Shown: positions 1 to 7,889 of the stretch, in pieces
Layout of the letters: every line of letters begins with the position of its first letter
How positions within the stretch are numbered: position 1 is the first letter of the stretch
Origin: Parasediminibacterium sp051861445
GTDB taxonomy: Bacteria > Bacteroidota > Bacteroidia > Chitinophagales > Chitinophagaceae
Length of the DNA: 64,000 nucleotides
Reading direction: 5' to 3'
Assembly: GCA_051861445.1 (NCBI GenBank)
Contig: JBHYCS010000004.1
Location: 123,351-187,350 of the forward strand
The notes under the pieces: generated by a model
Database searches by the model: none
Seen by the model: the letters and a program-made list of their open reading frames with translations, nothing else
What the model was told of the DNA's origin: nothing
Program-made: the position numbers and the translations under genes

Positions 1-38
1 TTTTAGTTTCAATCTACACTGGTAATTACTCTAATATT

Positions 39-215
39 TTAGTGCTTAGCAGCAGTATCAACTTTTGCAGTTGTATCAGCAGCAGCTGTTGTATCTACGG
101 CAGCAGGTGCAGTTGTATCTACAGCAGGAACTGTATCAGTTTTTACTTCTTCTGTTTTACCAGTACCGCAAGCAGCGAAAGCTCCTAGAGCTAGAACGAA
201 TAATAATTTTTTCAT
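39..215 (-). CDS. Small lipoprotein, Asp/Thr/Ala-rich
   Basis: This 58-residue protein starts at the ATG before MKKLLFVLALGAFAAC. It has a short Lys-Lys N-region, a hydrophobic core and a lipobox-like AFAAC ending in Cys16, so it is probably processed by signal peptidase II and lipid-anchored. The mature part of about 42 residues is almost only Asp, Thr, Ala, Val and Lys, with repeated DTTA units, and looks disordered. An upstream start would add about 20 residues with a Cys-rich stretch, which does not resemble a signal peptide, so I chose the inner ATG. No enzymatic function is visible. Similar tiny DTTA-rich lipoproteins are common in Bacteroidota. It is divergent from the sigma factor gene. 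Confidence 0.7.
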   Translation of the reverse strand: MKKLLFVLALGAFAACGTGKTEEVKTDTVPAVDTTAPAAVDTTAAADTTAKVDTAAKH

Positions 216-356
216 TTTGATTTTTTTTTGAGTGAATTTAACCTTAATACAACAACAAACAAATAGGTAACCCAAAAAAATAAAAAAAATTTAAAAATAT
301 TTTTAGCAATCAATTTGGGTTACTTTTAAACTGAAAATTGTATTAATTATCACATA

Positions 357-923
357 GTGAAAGCGGAAATTAACGAACAAGCATTACTAAAAGGACTGGC
401 TAATAACGACACTAAGGCCATTGAAGCGATTTACAAAATGAACTTCAATATGGTACAGAATTTCGTTATTAATAATAATGGATCTTACGACGAAGCAAGA
501 GACATTTTTCAGGAAGCAATGATTGCACTGTATGAAAAAGCACAAAGCGAATCATTTGTTTTAACCTGTAAAATTAATACCTATGTATATTCCATATGCC
601 GGAGGCTCTGGCTTAAACGGCTTCAACAATTGGGAAAATATCATAATCAAATTGACAGTCTTGAAGAGACTGTTCAAGTGGAAGAAGACCTTGAGGTTCA
701 TGAAAAACGCAATGCCGATTTTGAGATAATGGAAAGGGCGATGGGAAGTTTAGGAGAACCGTGTAAAGGATTGCTAGAAGGGTATTATGTGAAGAAAATG
801 GATATGCAAGCTCTGGCAAAAGAGTTTGGTTATACCAACGCTGATAATGCAAAAAACCAGAAATACAAATGCTTAATGCGATTGAAAAAACTGTTTTTTG
901 CTCAATACAATATAGGAGAGTAA
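357..923 (+). CDS. ECF-type RNA polymerase sigma-70 family factor
   Basis: A 188-residue sigma factor of the extracytoplasmic-function type. Region 2 is at about residues 15-85 (the DEARDIFQEAMIALYEKA segment, followed by a Tyr/Arg-rich helix with RRLWLKRL). Region 4 is at about 125-182, with MQALAKEFGYTNADNAKNQKYKC as the helix-turn-helix. There is no region 1 or 3. The start is GTG at 357, because no ATG lies near the conserved N-terminus. The next gene begins 4 bases after the stop and encodes a protein with an anti-sigma-like N-terminus, so the two are almost certainly one transcription unit. The promoter set it recognises cannot be read from the sequence. Confidence 0.88.
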   Translation: MKAEINEQALLKGLANNDTKAIEAIYKMNFNMVQNFVINNNGSYDEARDIFQEAMIALYEKAQSESFVLTCKINTYVYSICRRLWLKRLQQLGKYHNQIDSLEETVQVEEDLEVHEKRNADFEIMERAMGSLGEPCKGLLEGYYVKKMDMQALAKEFGYTNADNAKNQKYKCLMRLKKLFFAQYNIGE

Positions 924-927
924 GATT

Positions 928-2058
928 ATGAATAATATGAACGAAGATGTTTTAATGTTGCAAGCTATTGAAAGGTATCTCGACGGCTCCATGTTACCTG
1001 ATGAAAAAGCTTATTTTGAACAGTTAAGAAAAAATACGCCTGAGATAGATCAAATGGTTGTTGAACATTCTATGTTTTTACACCAAATGGATGCTTTTAC
1101 CAACAGAGTTCATTTTAAACACGACTTACATCAAATTCATTCAAAACTCTTATTACAAGGAGATATTAATGAGGGTGGTGAAACTAATTTTAAAGGGAAA
1201 GTAATTCAGCTTTATCAACGTTATAAAAGAGACATTGCTATAGCAGCTTCTGCTGGTGGTGTAATAGCGTTAGTTATAAGCGGTATCATCAGTTATTTTA
1301 CGCCTGCTGTTAATAACAGCAAATTGCAGCAATTAAGTGTTGATATTGCCTCTATTAAAATGAACCAACAAGTTCAAGGTTCAATCATTAATGAAGTGAA
1401 AAGCAAACTTCCTGCAAACGCTAGCCTTATAAGTGGTGGTTCTGGATTTTTAATTGATGGAAAAGGATACATTATTACCAATGCACACGTTTTAAAAGGA
1501 AATAGTGCTATTGTGGTAAATAGTGAGGGACAAGAATTTAAGGCCGATATTGTAGTAATGGATGCAAAAAAAGATTTGGCTTTGCTTAAAATAAATGATG
1601 AAGACTTTAAAGTAGTTAAATCATTACCTTTTAGTATTGATAAAAGCAACGCTGATTTAGGAGAAGAAATATTTACACTTGGTTATCCTCGTGACGATAA
1701 TACGCTTACATATATTCAAGGTTCTTTAAGTGCACAATCTGGTTTTCATGGCGATACATTGAGTTACCAAATTCAAACCAATTCAAATCCTGGTAACAGT
1801 GGTGGACCAGTTTTGAATAAAAATGGAGAAGTAATTGGTATTTTAAGTTCTAGACAAACACAAGCCGATGGCGTTACTTTTGCTATTAAAAGTAAAAATA
1901 TCTACTCTTTTATTGAAGAATATAGAGATATTGATACAACAATTCGAAAAATTAAACTATCACAAACAACTAGTTTAAAAGGTAAAGCAAGAGAAAATCA
2001 AGTGAAAAAAGTAGAAGGCTTTGTATACTCTGTTAAAGCGTATAATAAGGCTAAATAA
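928..2058 (+). CDS. Membrane-anchored HtrA-like serine protease with anti-sigma-like N-terminus
   Basis: This 376-residue protein has three parts. Residues 1-60 resemble the cytosolic N-terminus of Bacteroidota anti-sigma factors: an ERYLDGSMLPDEKAYFEQL segment of the 'YL.G.L..eE...fE..L' type. One membrane helix lies at about 103-124. A trypsin-like S1C domain lies at about 165-330, with catalytic His187 (TNAHVLKG), Asp216 (DLALLKI) and Ser291 (NPGNSGGP). No PDZ domain follows; the last 50 residues are basic and unassigned. The topology would put the protease in the periplasm and the N-terminus near the co-transcribed sigma factor. Inference: one polypeptide both holds the sigma factor and senses or cleaves periplasmic substrates. 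The protease assignment is firm; the anti-sigma role is not. Confidence 0.85.
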   Translation: MNNMNEDVLMLQAIERYLDGSMLPDEKAYFEQLRKNTPEIDQMVVEHSMFLHQMDAFTNRVHFKHDLHQIHSKLLLQGDINEGGETNFKGKVIQLYQRYKRDIAIAASAGGVIALVISGIISYFTPAVNNSKLQQLSVDIASIKMNQQVQGSIINEVKSKLPANASLISGGSGFLIDGKGYIITNAHVLKGNSAIVVNSEGQEFKADIVVMDAKKDLALLKINDEDFKVVKSLPFSIDKSNADLGEEIFTLGYPRDDNTLTYIQGSLSAQSGFHGDTLSYQIQTNSNPGNSGGPVLNKNGEVIGILSSRQTQADGVTFAIKSKNIYSFIEEYRDIDTTIRKIKLSQTTSLKGKARENQVKKVEGFVYSVKAYNKAK

Positions 2059-2080
2059 AATAATTAAAGCGATAATAGTA

Positions 2081-2110
2081 AAAAGCTCCAAAGTTAACTT
2101 TGGAGCTTTT
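2081..2110. terminator. Bidirectional hairpin terminator
   Basis: A 15-bp perfect inverted repeat (AAAAGCTCCAAAGTT / AACTTTGGAGCTTTT) sits between the convergent ends of the HtrA-like protease gene and the acetyltransferase gene. The terminal A- and T-runs give a U-tract on either strand, so it can serve both genes. Confidence 0.85.
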
Positions 2111-2133
2111 TAGTGTAATAGATAAAAATAAAT

Positions 2134-2619
2134 TTAATCTAACTCTTTCAACATCCAAATATCACAACCACTATGTCCACTATTTCCTAATGGTGAGTTT
2201 AATCGCTGAAAGCCATATTTTTTGTAAGTATCAATGGCTTTTTTTAGTTCAGGCATTGTTTCTAAATAAATTTTAGAATAGCCATTTTCTTTTGCCCAAT
2301 TGCAGCATGTATCCATTAATTTTTTTCCAGTTCCTTTACCTCTAGCATTTTTTCGTAAATACATTTTTACCAATTCTGCCGTTCCATTCGGTAATTCTTC
2401 TGTTGGAAAAATGCCGCCACCACCAACGATTTCATCTTCAATAGTAGCAATAAAATAGACACTTCCTTTCGTTTGAAAAAGTTCATATAGATGATCTGTT
2501 GATGCATCAAAATATACTGTACCCACTTTATTTGCTCCAAATTCTTCTAAGCTTGTACGAATAATAGTGGCAATAAAAGTATTATCCGTTGGTACAATTT
2601 TTCTAATAATAACATTCAT
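2134..2619 (-). CDS. GNAT family N-acetyltransferase
   Basis: A 161-residue single-domain GNAT protein. Strand beta-4 carries the AELVKMYL segment, and the acetyl-CoA pyrophosphate loop follows as RKNARGKGTGKKLM (a Q/RxxGxG/A variant) at about residues 90-102. The C-terminal YLETMPELKKAIDTYKKYGF segment is typical of the family. The acceptor substrate cannot be deduced. It lies 32 bases downstream of the pgi gene on the same strand and probably belongs to the threonine aldolase-pgi transcript. Confidence 0.9.
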   Translation of the reverse strand: MNVIIRKIVPTDNTFIATIIRTSLEEFGANKVGTVYFDASTDHLYELFQTKGSVYFIATIEDEIVGGGGIFPTEELPNGTAELVKMYLRKNARGKGTGKKLMDTCCNWAKENGYSKIYLETMPELKKAIDTYKKYGFQRLNSPLGNSGHSGCDIWMLKELD

Positions 2620-2651
2620 AAAAAGTATGTAACAGTTTTAAGAGCAAATAC

Positions 2652-4322
2652 TTATTCAGAAGCATTTGCTGCTCTAAATTTCTTATACACATTAATTAAT
2701 CCATTTGTACTGCTATCATGATTGGTTATTGCATCTTCATTAGCCAATTCAGGTAAAATTTGATTTGCCAATTGTTTGCCAAGTTCAACACCCCATTGAT
2801 CGAAACTGAAAATATTCCAAATAATACCTTGAATAAATATTTTATGCTCGTATAAAGCAATTAAACTTCCCAATGAATAGGGTGTAATTTTTCTAATTAA
2901 GAAAGAATTGGTTGGCTTATTACCTTGAAACACTTTAAAATGAACTAATTTTTTTATTTCATCTTCAGATTTTCCAGCTTTCATCAACTCAATTTTTACC
3001 TCATTTTCACTTTTTCCATTCATCAATGCCTCTGTTTGTGCAAAGAAGTTCGAAAGTAGTTTTTGATGATGGTCACCTATTGCATTATGACTAATTGCTG
3101 GTGCAATAAAATCGCAAGGAATGGTAAGTGTTCCTTGATGGATTAACTGATAAAAAGCATGTTGACCGTTTGTTCCAGGTTCACCCCAAATTACCGGCCC
3201 TGTTTTATAATTTACTTGATTGCCACTTCTATCTACACTTTTACCATTACTTTCCATATTTCCTTGTTGAAAATAAGCGGCAAATCTGTGTAAATATTGA
3301 TCGTAAGGTAAAATAGCTTCACTTTCCGCATTAAAAAAATTGGTATACCAAATTCCAATGAGTGCCATTAAAACAGGAATATTTTTATCAAACTTTTCTG
3401 TTTTAGTATGCTCATCTACTGCATGTGCACCTTTTAGCAATTGTTCAAAATTATCGTAGCCAATTGTTAATGCAATTGATAAACCAATTGCACTCCACAA
3501 ACTATAACGACCACCAACCCAATCCCAAAATTCAAACATATTGGCTTTATCTATTCCAAATTTTGTTACTTCTGTTTCATTGGTGCTTAACGCAGCAAAG
3601 TGTTTGGCAACATGTTTTTCATCTTTTGCAAATTCTAAAAACCAAGCTCTTGCTGTATGAGCATTGGTCATTGTTTCTTGTGTTGTAAATGTTTTTGATG
3701 CAACTAAAAACAATGTTTCATCAGCCTTTACTTTTTTCAATGTTTCTGCAATATGTGTTCCATCAATATTGCTAACAAAATAGGTTTCAATTCCATTTAC
3801 CCAATAAGGTTTTAGGGCTTCTGTAACCATTACAGGACCTAAATCGCTTCCCCCAATACCAATATTTACAATATATTTTATAGGTTTATTGGTATAGCCT
3901 TTCCATTCACCAGAATGAATTTGGCTACAAAACTTTTTCATTTGTAATTGCACTTTTTTAATCAAAGGCATTATATCTTTTCCTTCCACTAAAATAGGTG
4001 TGTCAGAAAAATTTCTTAGTGCAGTGTGTAAAACGCTTCTTTGTTCGGTTTCATTAATTTTTAAACCAGCAAACATATCATGAATGCCTTCTTTTACTTT
4101 ACATTCTTCTGCTAACTGTAACAGTAGTTGTAGTGTTTTTTGATTAATGATATTTTTTGAATAATCGAATACAATATCACCCATACAAAGTGAAAATTTG
4201 TTGAATCGTTCTGCATCTTGAGCAAATAAATCTCTCATATGCTTACGGCTCATTTCATCTTCATAATGCTTTTTTAAGAGTAACCAAGCTTGTGTGTTTG
4301 TAGGATTAATTTTTGATAACAT
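2652..4322 (-). CDS. pgi: Glucose-6-phosphate isomerase
   Basis: A 556-residue cytosolic phosphoglucose isomerase that interconverts glucose 6-phosphate and fructose 6-phosphate. Full family length, with recognisable signatures: NIGIGGSDLGPVMV (sugar-phosphate binding, about 152-165), VASKTFTTQETMTNA, a GRYSLWSAIGL segment, GTNGQHAFYQLIHQGT (catalytic His region) and the C-terminal FDQWGVELGKQLA with the conserved Lys. It starts at an ATG 22 bases after the threonine aldolase stop codon and is followed by the acetyltransferase. The shared transcript looks incidental rather than a pathway. Confidence 0.97.
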   Translation of the reverse strand: MLSKINPTNTQAWLLLKKHYEDEMSRKHMRDLFAQDAERFNKFSLCMGDIVFDYSKNIINQKTLQLLLQLAEECKVKEGIHDMFAGLKINETEQRSVLHTALRNFSDTPILVEGKDIMPLIKKVQLQMKKFCSQIHSGEWKGYTNKPIKYIVNIGIGGSDLGPVMVTEALKPYWVNGIETYFVSNIDGTHIAETLKKVKADETLFLVASKTFTTQETMTNAHTARAWFLEFAKDEKHVAKHFAALSTNETEVTKFGIDKANMFEFWDWVGGRYSLWSAIGLSIALTIGYDNFEQLLKGAHAVDEHTKTEKFDKNIPVLMALIGIWYTNFFNAESEAILPYDQYLHRFAAYFQQGNMESNGKSVDRSGNQVNYKTGPVIWGEPGTNGQHAFYQLIHQGTLTIPCDFIAPAISHNAIGDHHQKLLSNFFAQTEALMNGKSENEVKIELMKAGKSEDEIKKLVHFKVFQGNKPTNSFLIRKITPYSLGSLIALYEHKIFIQGIIWNIFSFDQWGVELGKQLANQILPELANEDAITNHDSSTNGLINVYKKFRAANASE

Positions 4323-4344
4323 ATTGTACGTTTGAACTATTATT

Positions 4345-5358
4345 TTATAAATTTTCTATGATTTGAATGGTTTCTGCTACCATTTCTGCTGTTATATCTA
4401 AATGAAGTACCATTCTTATTTGTGTTGGTGAAATAGCAAACAAATGAATGTTATTTTGCTTCATTTTTAAAACAAATGCGTCAACATTTAACCTTCCTTT
4501 TATTTCTGCAATAACTATATTGGTTTCTACAGGAAAAATTTCGCCTACAAAATCTTTTTGTTGCAACGCGTTTGCAATGAGTTGTGCATGTTTATGATCT
4601 TCTGCTAATCTATTCACATTGTTTTCTAGAGCATATATTCCTGCGGCAGCAATATAGCCTGCTTGTCTCATTCCTCCTCCAAATACTTTTCTAATTCGTT
4701 TTGCTTTTTTTATAAATTCATGAGAGCCAATTAAAACACTTCCAACAGGAGCTCCTAAACCTTTACTTAAACAAATAGAAATAGAATCAAAAGCTTTTCC
4801 ATAATCTAACGGATTTTCTTTGTTGGCAACTATTGCATTAAAAAGTCTTGCACCATCTAAGTGTAGGGGTAGGTTATTTTTTTTGCAAACTTCTTTTATA
4901 GCAACAATTTCATTGAAATCATAACAACTTCCACCGCCTCTATTTGACGTATTTTCTAAAGAAATCAAACTGGTTGGAGGCTTATGAATATCGTCTGGAT
5001 TAATATTATTGGCTACCTGTTCTGCTGTTATTCTGCCTTTGTTTCCATGGATGAGTTTTACAGAACAGCCACTATTGAATGCAATGCCACCGCCTTCATA
5101 CAAATACACATGACTTAATGCATCGCAAATAATTTCTTCACCTGCTTTGGTATGAACTTTAATAGCAATCTGATTGGTCATGGTGCCACTTGGACAAAAC
5201 AAACCAGCTTCTTTTCCAAACATTTCAGCGGCTACATGTTCTAAAGCATTTACAGTTACATCTTCACCAAAAACATCGTCTCCTACGGTTGCCTTATTCA
5301 TTGCATCAAGCATTGCAGCAGATGGTTTTGTTACCGTATCTGATCTAAAATCTATCAT
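4345..5358 (-). CDS. ltaE: Low-specificity L-threonine aldolase
   Basis: A 337-residue fold-type I PLP enzyme that cleaves L-threonine or allo-threonine to glycine and acetaldehyde. The N-terminal MIDFRSDTVTKPS, the GDDVFGEDVTVN segment and the PLP lysine in SICLSKGLGAPVGS (about K199) are hallmarks. HLDGARLFNA carries the PLP-contacting Asp. Upstream on the minus strand, TATCTTCG at 5371-5364 resembles a Bacteroidota -7 element very close to the start codon, which would give a very short leader. It is the first gene of the minus-strand run that continues into pgi. Confidence 0.94.
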   Translation of the reverse strand: MIDFRSDTVTKPSAAMLDAMNKATVGDDVFGEDVTVNALEHVAAEMFGKEAGLFCPSGTMTNQIAIKVHTKAGEEIICDALSHVYLYEGGGIAFNSGCSVKLIHGNKGRITAEQVANNINPDDIHKPPTSLISLENTSNRGGGSCYDFNEIVAIKEVCKKNNLPLHLDGARLFNAIVANKENPLDYGKAFDSISICLSKGLGAPVGSVLIGSHEFIKKAKRIRKVFGGGMRQAGYIAAAGIYALENNVNRLAEDHKHAQLIANALQQKDFVGEIFPVETNIVIAEIKGRLNVDAFVLKMKQNNIHLFAISPTQIRMVLHLDITAEMVAETIQIIENL

Positions 5359-5729
5359 ATTTGCGAAGATACAGGCATTACCAACTTTAAAAAGTAGTGG
5401 GAAAAACTTTTAAGAATTCATAAGTATTTGACTGATTTATTACCAAAGTTTAAAAATTGTAGCAATTTTTAGTGCCATCAATAGATTTATTATTCTACAA
5501 AAGTTGAATTAATCGGTTGATTAAAGGCATTTTTAGAAATAAACCAAGATTTATTTTATCCTTTTATATAATTAACCTTGTTTTTTACATAAAAAGTATG
5601 ATTTTAGCTATTACAATCGTACTTTTGCAAACTTCTAAATAAGTAAAGTAATGTAATTTGCTTAATTGATTTATTTTCATAAACACAATTGAGTTAAAAA
5701 GAAGTTACTACTAAGTATAAATATCAACT
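5359..5729. promoter_or_regulatory. Divergent intergenic region ltaE / rpoD
   Basis: About 370 bases without a gene. A perfect 8-bp hairpin (AAAAATTG-TAG-CAATTTTT) lies at 5452-5470. A -7 type motif, TACTTTTG, lies at 5620-5627 pointing to rpoD, about 100 bases before its ATG; no convincing -33 element is paired with it. Apart from that I see only AT-rich sequence and no small ORF. Confidence 0.45.
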
Positions 5730-6587
5730 ATGAGGCAGCTCAAAATTGCAACCCAGATTACGAATAGAGATTCACAAGCAGTAGAAAAATACTTGCAAGA
5801 AATTTCTAAGATTCCAATGATTACGCCAGAAGAAGAAACCACATTGGCTCAGAAAATTAAAATGGGTAATCAAAGGGCTTTAGATAAATTGGTACAAGCG
5901 AATTTGCGTTTCGTTGTTTCTGTGGCAAAGCAATATCAACACCAAGGTCTTTCTTTGAGCGATTTGATTAATGAAGGAAATCTTGGATTAATAAAAGCTG
6001 CTCAACGTTTTGATGAAACTAAAGGTTTTAAATTCATTTCTTACGCTGTTTGGTGGATTCGTCAATCTATTTTACAAGCATTAGCAGAACAAGGTCGTTT
6101 GGTTCGTTTGCCTCAAAACAAAATTGGTACTTATAATAAAGCCAATAAAGCATACATGGCTTTTGAACAAGAACACGAAAGAGAGCCAAGTACAGAGGAG
6201 TTGAGCGATATTTTAGAGATGAGTGAAACAGAAATTAACAATATTTTCCAAAGCAATACTCGTCATACGTCATTAGATGCACCTGTTCATGAAGCAGAAG
6301 ATGTAGCAATGGGAGATTTATTAGAGGGAAGTGATGATACAGATGATGATGTAATGAAAGATTCTTTACGTGAAGAAATTAAACGTGTTTTAAAATCTTT
6401 AAGCCCAAGAGAAGCAGAAATTGTAAATGCATATTTTGGTTTAGATGGAGAAAATGGTGTTACAATCGAACAAATTGGTATGAAATACGATTTAACAAAA
6501 GAACGTATTCGCCAAATTAAAGAACGTGCCATTAAACGTTTGCAAAAAGCTAGATATAGCAATGCTTTAAAAGCATATTTGGGTTAA
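5730..6587 (+). CDS. rpoD: Primary RNA polymerase sigma factor, RpoD/SigA type
   Basis: A 285-residue sigma-70 of group 1/2. Region 1.2 begins at SQAVEKYLQEISKIPMITPEEE. Region 2 contains NLRFVVSVAKQYQ, LSLSDLINEGNLGLIKAAQRFD and the -10 binding FKFISYAVWWIRQSILQAL. Region 3 is REPSTEELSDIL, and region 4 ends with GVTIEQIGMKYDLTKERIRQIKERAIKRL. It lacks region 1.1 and the long non-conserved insert, as is normal for Bacteroidota housekeeping sigma factors of about 285 residues. It is monocistronic and closed by a strong hairpin. It is the likely factor reading the TAnnTTTG promoters noted elsewhere in the window. Confidence 0.95.
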   Translation: MRQLKIATQITNRDSQAVEKYLQEISKIPMITPEEETTLAQKIKMGNQRALDKLVQANLRFVVSVAKQYQHQGLSLSDLINEGNLGLIKAAQRFDETKGFKFISYAVWWIRQSILQALAEQGRLVRLPQNKIGTYNKANKAYMAFEQEHEREPSTEELSDILEMSETEINNIFQSNTRHTSLDAPVHEAEDVAMGDLLEGSDDTDDDVMKDSLREEIKRVLKSLSPREAEIVNAYFGLDGENGVTIEQIGMKYDLTKERIRQIKERAIKRLQKARYSNALKAYLG

Positions 6588-6606
6588 TTTAATTTTTCTA
6601 TCAATA

Positions 6607-6646
6607 AAAGAAACCCTTGAGTGACTATACGCTCAAGGGTTTCTTT
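6607..6646 (+). terminator. Rho-independent terminator after rpoD
   Basis: A perfect 15-bp stem (AAAGAAACCCTTGAG / CTCAAGGGTTTCTTT) with a 10-base loop, followed by further T residues, 19 bases after the rpoD stop codon. Confidence 0.9.
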
Positions 6647-6784
6647 TTATAGTACAATAAAATGAAGTACATAAATAGTTGTAATGGAAAAATAAAGTGA
6701 ACGTCTTTACACACAAATTGTTGATTATATTTTCTACCAACCAATAATCAATCAATATTTTTGTAAATAATAAATGAAAGAATT

Positions 6785-7732
6785 ATGAGTAATGAAGTAA
6801 CAGAAAAAGTACATGTTTTAATTATAGGAAGTGGTCCAGCTGGATATACTGCTGCTATTTATGCTGCAAGAGCAAATATGAAGCCCGTTTTATACCAAGG
6901 TATTCAGCCAGGTGGACAATTAACAATTACCACTGAGGTAGAAAATTATCCAGGATATGCCGATGGTGTACAAGGGCCAGAAATGATGATTCATTTTGAA
7001 AAACAAGCAGCTAGAATGGGTGCAGATATTCGTTATGGAATGGCTACAAAAGTAGATTTTAGCAAACAGCCTTATAGGGTAGAAATTGATGAAGAAAAAT
7101 GGATTGAAGCAGATGCTGTAATTATTTCTACAGGTGCTTCTGCAAAATGGTTAGGAATTGAAAGTGAACAACGTTTAAATGGTTTTGGTGTAAGTGCTTG
7201 TGCGGTTTGTGATGGCTTTTTCTTTAAAGGAAAAGAAGTAGCAATTGTAGGGGCAGGTGATACAGCTGCTGAAGAAGCTTTGTATTTATCAAAACTATGT
7301 ACAACAGTGCATATGATTGTTAGAAAAGAAGTAATGAGAGCAAGTAAAGTTATGCAAGATAGAGTATTGGCTACGCCAAACATTAAAGTGTATTGGAATA
7401 GTGAAACAGAAGAAATTTTAGGAGACCAAAAAGTGAGTGGTGTAAGAATAAAAAATACAAAGTCTCAAACTACCGAAGAAATTGCTATTAGTGGTTTTTT
7501 TGTTGCAATTGGTCATAAACCGAATAGCGATATTTTTAAAGGATTTATTGATATGGATGAAACAGGCTATATTTTAACTCAACCTGGAACAACAAAAACA
7601 AATCTAGAAGGTGTTTTTGCAGCTGGTGATGTACAAGATAAAAATTATCGTCAAGCAGTTACAGCAGCCGGAAGCGGTTGTATGGCTGCTTTAGACGCAG
7701 AAAGATATTTAAGTGCAAAAGGATTGGTTTAA
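6785..7732 (+). CDS. trxB: Thioredoxin-disulfide reductase
   Basis: A 315-residue FAD/NADPH flavoenzyme that reduces thioredoxin in the cytosol. The FAD-binding GSGPAGYTAA is at 15-24. The redox-active C139-A-V-C142 lies in SACAVCDGFFF, the NADPH-binding GAGDTAAEEA starts at 157, and the C-terminal FAD motif is VFAAGDVQDKNYRQA. Length and motif order match bacterial TrxB. A possible -7 element, TATTTTTG, is at 6756-6763. The gene stands alone and ends before a hairpin at 7834. Confidence 0.96.
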   Translation: MSNEVTEKVHVLIIGSGPAGYTAAIYAARANMKPVLYQGIQPGGQLTITTEVENYPGYADGVQGPEMMIHFEKQAARMGADIRYGMATKVDFSKQPYRVEIDEEKWIEADAVIISTGASAKWLGIESEQRLNGFGVSACAVCDGFFFKGKEVAIVGAGDTAAEEALYLSKLCTTVHMIVRKEVMRASKVMQDRVLATPNIKVYWNSETEEILGDQKVSGVRIKNTKSQTTEEIAISGFFVAIGHKPNSDIFKGFIDMDETGYILTQPGTTKTNLEGVFAAGDVQDKNYRQAVTAAGSGCMAALDAERYLSAKGLV

Positions 7733-7833
7733 CCAAATATCGTTCAATTTAAAAGAGAAAGGTATCATAAATAAAATTATATCTTCTAGAATCGCATAAA
7801 AGACGGTAAGTCTCCATTAGCTGTCCGAAATAT

Positions 7834-7869
7834 AAAGAGGCTGTCTCGTACTTTTGAGACAGCCTCTTT
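7834..7869. terminator. Bidirectional terminator between trxB and the surface-protein gene
   Basis: A 14-bp stem, AAAGAGGCTGTCTC / GAGACAGCCTCTTT, with an 8-base loop and a trailing T-run, placed between convergent genes. Confidence 0.9.
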
Positions 7870-7889
7870 TATCTTAGATTCAATCAACC

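Noticed and set aside
5452..5470. Riboswitch or terminator in the ltaE/rpoD gap
   Set aside because: The hairpin is short, all A/T except one G-C pair, and no gene ends toward it; it has no recognisable riboswitch features.
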